Shown here in pieces: positions 7,399 to 12,622 of a DNA stretch of 12,622 nt (position 1 is the first letter of the stretch; every line of letters begins with the position of its first letter). Source of the stretch: Vulcanimicrobiota bacterium (lineage in GTDB: Bacteria > Vulcanimicrobiota > Vulcanimicrobiia > Vulcanimicrobiales > Vulcanimicrobiaceae). The translations under genes and the position numbers were made by a program. The notes under the pieces are model-generated. The model saw nothing but the letters and a program-made list of their open reading frames with translations. It did no database searches and was not told the DNA's origin. Where the stretch lies: assembly GCA_019233165.1 (NCBI GenBank), contig JAFAMS010000425.1:1-12622 (forward strand), written 5' to 3'.

Positions 7399-8393
7399 AT
7401 CCAGGGGTCGTCGGCTCCGCCGTAGACGTTGCCGTAAAGCGAGGCGGGTTCGGGGAGCGGTTCGCGCTCGATCCGGTCGGTGAGCTCGTTCACCTCTCGC
7501 GCGACCTCGCGCCGCAGGGCCTCGACCTCGTCGCCGCTGAGGACCCCGCGCTCGAGTAAAACCCGTTCGAAGCGCGGGACGGGGTCGTTCGAGCGCTCGC
7601 GCTCTACTTCGTCGCGCGTCCGGTAGGTTCGATCGTCGTCGTCCGTCGTGTGCGAGAGAAAACGGTAGCACGTCGCTTCGATCAGCGTCGGCCCGCCGCC
7701 GGAGACCGCTTTCTCGCGCGCCCCTCTCACCGCGAGATAGACTGCGACCGGATCGAAGCCGTCGACCGTGACCCCTTCGATCCCGTATCCTGCCGCGCGC
7801 GCCGCGACGCGCGGGTTGCGCATCTGCTTGCTGATGTGGGTCGAGATCGCCCATTGGTTGTTCTCGCACAACCAAATCACCGGGACTTGGTGAATCGAAG
7901 CGAAGTTCATCGCTTCGTGCCACTCGCCTTCGCTCGTAGCGCCCTCTCCGAACGTACACAAGACGGCGCGGTCGCGTTCGCGGCGCACTTTGAACGCATA
8001 TGCGGCGCCGGCGGCGTGCGTGCATTGGGTCGCGATGATCGACGAGATCGACGCGATCCCTTTCTTGCGATCGCTGACGTGGTTGATGATCGAGCGGCCG
8101 CCCGTGGTATCCGTCGCGCGCGAGAACTGCGAACGGAACAGATCCTCCAGAGCTAGGCCGCATGCAAGCGTGATCCCGGTATTCCGATAGTACGGATAGA
8201 GGACGTCCTTGCCGCGAACGAACGCCAGACCGGCGCCCGCCTGGATCGCCTCGTGTCCCTCCGAGCCCATCGCGATCGCAATCTTTCCCTGCCGGTTGAG
8301 TTGAAAGCCGCGGCTATCGACCGCCCGCTGGATGAGCATGTTCCGCAGCAGCGTAACGAGCTGCTCGTTCGAGAGAGCCTCTGCGGCAATCAT
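7395..8393 (-). CDS. Branched-chain 2-oxoacid dehydrogenase E1 component, alpha subunit
   Basis: This 332-residue protein is a thiamine-diphosphate-dependent E1 alpha subunit, which decarboxylates 2-oxoacids and, with E1 beta, feeds the E2 lipoyl domain. The ThDP motif runs from GEG at 149-151 to NN at 178-179. Glu in place of the usual Asp of GDG is also found in branched-chain E1 alpha subunits. The loop SHTTDDDDRTYR at 247-258 matches the phosphorylation-loop region of branched-chain enzymes (HHSTSDD...YR) and keeps the active-site His248. YYRNTG at 68-73 and ATQCTHAAGAAYA at 121-133 are further family blocks. Pyruvate or acetoin dehydrogenase alpha remains possible, but the loop favours the branched-chain type. 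No E1 beta, E2 or E3 gene is adjacent. ATG at 8393 has AAGGCGG just upstream. It is divergent from the TetR gene and overlaps the NDH-2-like gene by 4 bases at the 3' end. Confidence 0.9.
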   Translation of the reverse strand: MIAAEALSNEQLVTLLRNMLIQRAVDSRGFQLNRQGKIAIAMGSEGHEAIQAGAGLAFVRGKDVLYPYYRNTGITLACGLALEDLFRSQFSRATDTTGGRSIINHVSDRKKGIASISSIIATQCTHAAGAAYAFKVRRERDRAVLCTFGEGATSEGEWHEAMNFASIHQVPVIWLCENNQWAISTHISKQMRNPRVAARAAGYGIEGVTVDGFDPVAVYLAVRGAREKAVSGGGPTLIEATCYRFLSHTTDDDDRTYRTRDEVERERSNDPVPRFERVLLERGVLSGDEVEALRREVAREVNELTDRIEREPLPEPASLYGNVYGGADDPWI

Positions 8394-8413
8394 ATTCCGC
8401 CTTTTGCCCCGCT

Positions 8414-9037
8414 ATGGTCCGAGGACCTACCCCCGGCGGCGCGCAAGCAGCCCGCGTGCTGAGCTCCAAACGGCGTTACGACATCGATTCGCTCACCGAC
8501 GTCGCGCTCCGCGTCTTCGCGCGCAAGGGCTACGACGGCGCCTCGATGGACGACGTTGCGACCGAGGCGGGGATTACCAAAGCCAGCATCTACCATCACG
8601 CGCGCGGGAAGGAGGCGCTTCTCGCGCGCGGCTTAGGGCGCGCGCTCGACGCGCTCGAAGCGATCTTGACGGAACGCGACGCGACCGCCGGCGGCGCGGC
8701 CGAACGCGTGCGCTACGTCGTCCGGCGCGTCGCAGAGACGACGACGCGGCACCTTGCCGAAGTCACCGTCCTCTTCCGCGTTCGCGGAAACTCGGAGACC
8801 GAGCGGAATGCGCTCGAGCGGCGCCGTCGCTTCGATCGCAAGGTCGCCGAGCTCGTCGCAGCGGCGCAGAAGGACGGTGCGCTGCGCGACGATCTCGATC
8901 CGGGTCTCGTCACCCGGCTGACCTTCGGGATGTCGAACTCGGTCGTCGAGTGGTATCGCGCGGGCGGATCGATCGACGAAAGCTCGCTGACGAAAGCGAT
9001 CCTCGCGTTGATTTTCGACGGGCTCAGCCGAGCCTAA
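8414..9037 (+). CDS. TetR/AcrR family transcriptional regulator
   Basis: This 207-residue protein has the TetR layout. The DNA-binding domain is at about 26-72: first helix with VALRVFARKGYDGASM, then DDVATEAGITKASIYHH as the helix-turn-helix. A C-terminal all-helical ligand-binding part follows (73-207). TetR proteins usually repress a neighbouring divergent gene and often themselves, so the E1 alpha gene is the first candidate target; the ligand could be an acyl-CoA or a 2-oxoacid, which is inference. Only 20 bp separate the two ATG codons, too little for two normal promoters. The true start may be the GTG at 8456 (193 residues), which would give 62 bp and loses only a non-conserved tail; neither start has a clear ribosome binding site. 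The stop overlaps the hydroxyacid dehydrogenase gene by 14 bases. Confidence 0.9.
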   Translation: MVRGPTPGGAQAARVLSSKRRYDIDSLTDVALRVFARKGYDGASMDDVATEAGITKASIYHHARGKEALLARGLGRALDALEAILTERDATAGGAAERVRYVVRRVAETTTRHLAEVTVLFRVRGNSETERNALERRRRFDRKVAELVAAAQKDGALRDDLDPGLVTRLTFGMSNSVVEWYRAGGSIDESSLTKAILALIFDGLSRA

Positions 9038-9992
9038 CCTCCGCCGGCAGGGGCTCGCCGCGCAGGCCGGCGATCACGTTCGAGACGGCGAGCTGTAGCA
9101 TCTCGTCGCGCGTCTCCGGCGTCGAGGTCCCCATGTGGGGGGTTACGACGAGGTTCGGCAACGACCATAACGGGTGCGAGAGCGGAAGGGGCTCCGGATC
9201 GGTGACGTCGAGCCCCGCGTAGGCGAGCTTCCCGTCGCGAAGCGCTGCGTAGAGCGCATCGGTCTTCACGAGACCGCCGCGCGCGACGTTTACGAAATAC
9301 GCGTCCGGTTTCATCGCCGCGAAGGCGCGCTCGTCGAAGATGCCGCGGGTCTGCGGCGTCAGCGGCGCCGTGACGGCGACCGCATCGGCGCTCGCGAGCA
9401 GCTCCTCGAACGATACGTAGCGCGCGAACGAGTCGGGAATCTCGGTTCGCGGATGCCGGTTGTGATAGACGATCTCCATCTTTGCGGCACGCGCCCGCTG
9501 TGCGAGCGCGAAGCCGATCGTCCCCATCCCAAAGATGCCGAGCGTCTTGCGGGCGAGGTCGTTCCCGTAGGGATGCATCTCGCCGCGCTCCCAGCGTCCC
9601 GCGCGAATGAAGTCGACGCCGCTGACGATCCGGCGCATCGTCGCGAGCAGCAGCGCGAATCCGATGTCGGCGGTCGCATCGGCGATCACCCCCGGAGTGT
9701 TCCCGACCTTGATCCCCCGCTCGCCGCAAACGAGCAGGTCGATGTTGTCGTAGCCTACCGCGACGGTGGCGACGACCTTCAGGCGCTTTGCGTCGCGCAA
9801 CATCTCGGAATCGAGCCGCGCGGTGAGCGGGAAGGTGATCAGCGCGTCGGCCTCGCGCAGCAGCGCGGCGAGCTCCGCGCGGTCCGGGCGGCTCGCGGAG
9901 ACGTCGTCGACGTGCGCCGCGACGTCTTGCAGCCGCGTGCGGGCCAATTCCGTCAGCGGCCATGTGGCGACGACGCGCGCGTCGCGGCTCAT
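9024..9992 (-). CDS. D-2-hydroxyacid dehydrogenase (glyoxylate/hydroxypyruvate reductase type)
   Basis: This 322-residue enzyme interconverts a 2-oxoacid and its D-2-hydroxyacid. The nucleotide-binding motif is GMGTIG at 155-160. The catalytic triad is visible: Arg238 (NVARGG), Glu267 (DPEP) and His286 (TPHMGT). At the end of the second beta strand the sequence is YHNRHPR (176-182), with no Asp and with arginines, as in NADPH-preferring glyoxylate/hydroxypyruvate reductases, so NADP(H) is the likely cofactor. The natural substrate is not determined. The frame is open further upstream to 10358, but that part is a shadow of the preceding gene. The ATG at 9992 overlaps the GGT-family stop as ATGA (4 bases), a typical coupled start with no separate ribosome binding site. 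It is the last gene of the three-gene operon. Confidence 0.91.
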   Translation of the reverse strand: MSRDARVVATWPLTELARTRLQDVAAHVDDVSASRPDRAELAALLREADALITFPLTARLDSEMLRDAKRLKVVATVAVGYDNIDLLVCGERGIKVGNTPGVIADATADIGFALLLATMRRIVSGVDFIRAGRWERGEMHPYGNDLARKTLGIFGMGTIGFALAQRARAAKMEIVYHNRHPRTEIPDSFARYVSFEELLASADAVAVTAPLTPQTRGIFDERAFAAMKPDAYFVNVARGGLVKTDALYAALRDGKLAYAGLDVTDPEPLPLSHPLWSLPNLVVTPHMGTSTPETRDEMLQLAVSNVIAGLRGEPLPAEVRLG

Positions 9993-11596
9993 ACCGCGAG
10001 AACGGTGCAGCCGGGGCGGCGGATTTCGGTTGCGCCTCGCAGCATACCGCTCGCCGGATCGCGTGCGACCAGTTGAACCGCCGCGCCCGCGTCCCACGGG
10101 CCGATCGCATCGACTTGATGGCCGCGCTTCGCGAGTCCCTCGAACGTGCGCGCGCCGTACCGCGACTCGACTTTCAGCGTGCGATCCGGATCGGCGAGCT
10201 GGTTGCCGATCGTGAACCGCGGCACGCTCTGTGCGTCGGCGAGCTCCATCCGGTAGTCGAGCAGGTTGGTGAGGATCTGCACGTTCGTCTGAACTTGCCA
10301 CTGTGCACCGGGCGTCCCGCCGGCGAACAATGTCTCGCCCGCCTTTCGCACCAGCCACGCATTGAGCGTGTGTACCGGACGCTTGCGCGGGCCGAGGACG
10401 TTCGGCGAAAGCGGATCGAGGCTGAATCCGCGCAGGCGGCTGTTCATGAGGACGCCCGTTTCCCCCATCACGACGCCCGAGCCGGAATACAAGCTGTGAA
10501 TGTAGGTGACGGTCGAACGCGCGTCCGCGAACGCCGCGAACGTCGTGTCGGGCTCGACCTGCGCCGGGACGAGCAGACCCAGCGACCGCGAGGGATCGAT
10601 CTGCGCGGCGAGATCGTCGGCGCGCGCGTCGTCGAGAAATGCGCCGGAGTCGAATTCGACGAAGCGCGGATCGCCGAGCGCGCCCAAACGTTCGCGGTAT
10701 GCCAGCGCCAGCGCCTCGGCCAAGAGATGGATTCGTTCGGGCGAGTCGTGGTCGTGGCGCGCGAGCTCGAAACGTTCGAGAATCTTGAGCGTCAACAACA
10801 CGACGATCCCTTGCGACACCGGCGGCTGTTCGACGATCTCGTAGCCGCGATAGACGATCGAGACCGGCGGACGAATCTCAGTGCGGTGCTCCGAAAAGTC
10901 GCTCGTTTCAAAAAGACCGCCGGCGGCGCGCGAGAACTCGACGAGCTCCCGCGCCAGCTCGCCGGTATAAAAGTCGTCGAGCCCCTGCCGTACGAGCCGT
11001 TCGAGCGTCCGTGCGAGCAGCGGCTGCGCGAACGTCGCCCCGACCGGCGGGACCGGCAAGAAAACGCGCGCGCTCGACGGGTACCGTCGGTAGACGGCGG
11101 CATCGTTCGCGAGCAGCGTGTGAAGCCGCTTCGTGACGGGGATCCCTTCGCGCGCTGCGCGGATCGCAGGATCGAGCAGCTCGGCGAGCGGGCGAGAACC
11201 GAATCGCGCGTGCGCGTCGCGCCAGGCGGCGACGACGCCGGGAACGGCCGAGCTGAGCAACCCTTCAGACGGGATCTCGCCGAGCGCGCGATAGCGTTCG
11301 AGCGTCGCGGCGGCAGGTGCGGCACCGCTTCCGTTGATCGCGATCGGCTGGCCGCCGAGCCCGGAGTCGACGAGGAGGAAAGCATCGCCGCCTGGATGGC
11401 CGTTCCGCGGCTCGACGACCATCAGCATCGCCGCGGCTGCAAGCGATGCGTCGACGGCGTTCCCACCGGCGCGCATCACGTCGAGCGCGCAAATCGAGAC
11501 CAGCGGGTGAGCGCTCGCCGCGACCGCGTGCGCGCCGTAGACCGGCTCGCGCGGCGGCGCGACCGCGCCGCTGCGCAGCGCTTCGTCGAAGATCAT
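9989..11596 (-). CDS. Gamma-glutamyltransferase-family Ntn hydrolase, atypical
   Basis: This 535-residue protein belongs to the GGT family (COG0405), whose precursor cleaves itself at a Thr that becomes the N-terminal nucleophile. Here that residue should be Thr351 (DTTFAAF), giving subunits of about 350 and 185 residues. Other family blocks are NAVDASLAAAAML (46-58), GHPGGDAF (66-73), SGSGVV (371-376) and GPRKRP (402-407). There is no signal peptide, so it probably acts in the cytoplasm, as YwrD-like members may. Substrate residues of true glutathione hydrolases are missing: where E. coli GGT has DGREMAP with the carboxylate-binding Arg, this protein has NGSGAAP (88-94), and the Ser-Ser before the oxyanion loop is HT (409-410). 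Glutathione is thus an unlikely substrate; another amide is possible. GGAAGGG lies ten bases before the ATG, which overlaps the SDR stop (TGATG). Confidence 0.88.
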   Translation of the reverse strand: MIFDEALRSGAVAPPREPVYGAHAVAASAHPLVSICALDVMRAGGNAVDASLAAAAMLMVVEPRNGHPGGDAFLLVDSGLGGQPIAINGSGAAPAAATLERYRALGEIPSEGLLSSAVPGVVAAWRDAHARFGSRPLAELLDPAIRAAREGIPVTKRLHTLLANDAAVYRRYPSSARVFLPVPPVGATFAQPLLARTLERLVRQGLDDFYTGELARELVEFSRAAGGLFETSDFSEHRTEIRPPVSIVYRGYEIVEQPPVSQGIVVLLTLKILERFELARHDHDSPERIHLLAEALALAYRERLGALGDPRFVEFDSGAFLDDARADDLAAQIDPSRSLGLLVPAQVEPDTTFAAFADARSTVTYIHSLYSGSGVVMGETGVLMNSRLRGFSLDPLSPNVLGPRKRPVHTLNAWLVRKAGETLFAGGTPGAQWQVQTNVQILTNLLDYRMELADAQSVPRFTIGNQLADPDRTLKVESRYGARTFEGLAKRGHQVDAIGPWDAGAAVQLVARDPASGMLRGATEIRRPGCTVLAV

Positions 11597-12330
11597 CAGT
11601 ACGTCGCCCTTCCGCCCGAGATGTCGAACGCCGCGCCGGTCGAGAACGAGATCTCGTCGCTGCAAAGCCAGGCGATGAACGACGCCACTTCGTCGGCTTG
11701 GCCGAAGCGCCCCATCGGGATCTTCGAGAGCATGAAATCGATGTGCGCTTGCGTCATCTGCGCGAACATCGCGGTCTCGATCGCAGCGGGCGTGATGCAG
11801 TTGACGATCACGCCGTCGTTCACGAGCTCCTTCGCGACCGATTTCGTCAGCGCGATGACGCCGGCTTTCGAAGCACTGTAAGCCGGGGCGTTCGGATTGC
11901 CTTCCTTCCCCGCGATCGACGCGATGTTCACGATCCGTCCGTACTTGGCGGCGCGCATGATCGGGACGATCGCGCGCAAGCAGTAGAAGATGCCGTTCAA
12001 GTTGATCTCGATCACGGCGCGCCAGGCGTCGAGGGGATACTCCCACGTCGTCGCGTTGGGGCCGGTGATTCCGGCCGAGTTCACCAGAATCTCGATCCCG
12101 CCAAGCGTCGCGCGCGCACGTTCGGCGGCGCGCTCGATCCCGGTGGCGTCGGTGACGTCGACGGACATCGTTTCGAACTCTGCGCCGGCGGCGGCGAGCG
12201 CGGAAGCGTCGCGATCCCAGAGCATAACGCGCGCGCCGGAGGTGGCGAGCCGCCGTGCGGTCGCCAGGCCGATCCCGCTCGCGCCCCCGGTGACGACGGC
12301 GCGGCGGCCTTTGAGGTCGATCGTGTTCAT
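11596..12330 (-). CDS. SDR family NAD-dependent dehydrogenase
   Basis: This 244-residue classical short-chain dehydrogenase/reductase is of usual length. The cofactor motif is TGGASGIG at 14-21, NSAG is at 84-87, and the catalytic tetrad is Asn110, Ser138, Tyr151 and Lys155 (YSASK). Asp39 at the end of the second beta strand points to NAD(H) rather than NADP(H). The C-terminal part (SKIPMGRFG at 202-210, then DISGGRATY at the end) reminds me of dehydrogenases acting on 2-keto-3-deoxy sugar acids such as L-rhamnonate or L-fuconate derivatives. That is by memory, and FabG-like enzymes are close. The ATG at 12330 has AAGGGA seven bases upstream (12338-12343 on the complement); the frame is open to 12381, but that would cross the promoter region. 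It is the first gene of the operon with the GGT-like and hydroxyacid dehydrogenase genes. Confidence 0.9.
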   Translation of the reverse strand: MNTIDLKGRRAVVTGGASGIGLATARRLATSGARVMLWDRDASALAAAGAEFETMSVDVTDATGIERAAERARATLGGIEILVNSAGITGPNATTWEYPLDAWRAVIEINLNGIFYCLRAIVPIMRAAKYGRIVNIASIAGKEGNPNAPAYSASKAGVIALTKSVAKELVNDGVIVNCITPAAIETAMFAQMTQAHIDFMLSKIPMGRFGQADEVASFIAWLCSDEISFSTGAAFDISGGRATY

Positions 12331-12347
12331 CGTCTGGTCCCTTCGTC

Positions 12348-12378
12348 TTGACGCGCCGCAGAGCATCGGTGGTAGAAT
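12348..12378 (+). promoter_or_regulatory. Candidate sigma-70-type promoter for the gene at 12415
   Basis: TTGACG (12348-12353) and TAGAAT (12373-12378) each match the -35 and -10 consensus at five of six positions. The 19-base spacer is longer than the ideal 17. The predicted start site would be near 12385, in the palindrome. This is a by-eye call in the only long divergent gap, so moderate confidence. Confidence 0.4.
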
Positions 12379-12399
12379 CAAAACCTACCATTTGGTAGG
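12370..12399. promoter_or_regulatory. Candidate repressor operator: palindrome plus third half-site
   Basis: CCTACCA (12384-12390), two T bases, and TGGTAGG (12393-12399) form a perfect 7+7 inverted repeat. A third copy of the half-site, TGGTAG, lies at 12370-12375 and forms a second inverted repeat with the left arm (nine-base spacer). The layout is typical of operators for TetR-type or similar dimeric repressors. The sites cover the candidate -10 box and start site of the gene at 12415 and lie between the two divergent genes, so a bound regulator could control both. The cognate regulator is not identified; the only one in the window is the TetR protein at 8414-9037, and no clear copy of the palindrome lies at its own start. 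Confidence 0.6.
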
Positions 12400-12414
12400 G
12401 AAGGACATGCGGGG

Positions 12415-12622
12415 ATGGCGACGAGGATCGAGAGCGCTACGTTGATCGTGCCGGCCGAGGGCTTCACGCCGGCGCCCGCGGTCCCACAGCCGAACATCTA
12501 TCCGCTCGAGTGGCGCGTCGAGACGCCGAAACTCGCGGAGCTCTACGAGCGGAGCAAACGCGCCGTCTGGAACCCGGCCGATTTCCCGTGGGACGAGCTG
12601 CGCGCGGAGGATTTCACGCCCG
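12415..12622 (+). CDS. Possible ferritin-like/diiron protein, N-terminal part (partial)
   Basis: The frame is open from the ATG at 12415 to the window edge, giving 69 residues. GGGAAGGA (12398-12405) is nine bases upstream and supports this start over the out-of-frame ATG at 12407. The segment LAELYERSKRAVWNPADFPWDEL (about 40-62) resembles the start of ferritin-like proteins such as R2-like oxidases and AurF-type oxygenases, where a helix with LYE.SKR..WN precedes the diiron four-helix bundle. None of the metal-binding Glu/His residues lies in the visible part, so this is a suggestion only. It is divergent from the SDR operon and probably under the operator at 12370-12399. Confidence 0.55.
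   Translation, partial: MATRIESATLIVPAEGFTPAPAVPQPNIYPLEWRVETPKLAELYERSKRAVWNPADFPWDELRAEDFTP

Noticed and set aside
9993..10358. N-terminal extension of the hydroxyacid dehydrogenase to 10358
   Set aside because: It overlaps the GGT-like gene in another frame and has no family similarity; ATG at 9992 starts exactly at the usual domain start.
9962..11881. 639-codon open frame on the plus strand opposite the hydroxyacid dehydrogenase, GGT-like and SDR genes
   Set aside because: Its product is Arg/Ala/Asp-rich without any recognisable motif, spans three well-supported genes, and follows from the high G/C third positions of the real strand.
11597..12391. Apparent 800-residue fusion of an N-terminal extension with the GGT-like protein
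   Set aside because: The extension is an Arg-rich shadow of the SDR gene; the ATG at 11596 has GGAAGGG upstream and matches the family start.

Overview
The window is a gene-dense, GC-rich bacterial chromosomal segment. It holds fourteen protein genes: twelve complete, one cut at each end. I saw no RNA gene, insertion sequence, CRISPR array, phage gene or origin. No stretch over 300 bases lacks a gene; the longest gaps are about 84 bp (12331-12414) and 68 bp (2560-2627). Codon third positions are strongly G/C throughout, and no segment stands out in composition as recently acquired. The lineage cannot be fixed from sequence alone. A GC-rich organism with lipoprotein-type oligopeptide-binding paralogues in tandem and many metabolic oxidoreductases would suit an uncultured soil group such as Eremiobacterota/Vulcanimicrobiota, but that is a low-confidence guess.

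Layout from left to right. Positions 1-1823 (+) hold the end of one peptide-binding lipoprotein and a complete paralogue joined by a one-base stop/start overlap. Positions 1804-2559 (-) encode a DUF72 (YecE-like) protein. Positions 2628-3191 (+) encode a glycine-zipper protein of the general stress protein 17M type. Positions 5058-3051 (-) form a two-gene unit: an unrecognised small protein followed by a GT87/DUF2029 membrane glycosyltransferase. Positions 5106-7398 (+) form another two-gene unit: an aminoglycoside-phosphotransferase-fold kinase and a type II NADH dehydrogenase-like flavoprotein. Position 8393 to 7395 (-) is a branched-chain 2-oxoacid dehydrogenase E1 alpha subunit, divergent from a TetR-type regulator (8414-9037, +). 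Positions 12330-9024 (-) form a tightly coupled three-gene operon: SDR dehydrogenase, atypical gamma-glutamyltransferase-family Ntn hydrolase, and D-2-hydroxyacid dehydrogenase. A last gene starts at 12415 (+) and runs off the edge; its visible part resembles ferritin-like/diiron proteins.

Two structural features stand out. First, all four convergent gene pairs overlap at their 3' ends (20, 141, 4 and 14 nt), so none has an intergenic terminator. Second, the divergent promoter region at 12331-12414 carries three copies of a TGGTAG half-site (two as a near-perfect palindrome) placed over a likely promoter, the mark of a repressor operator. The SDR/GGT-like/hydroxyacid dehydrogenase operon and the divergent diiron-like gene are the best candidates for an undescribed catabolic module. 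There is no sign of a defence system or other dramatic new machinery.
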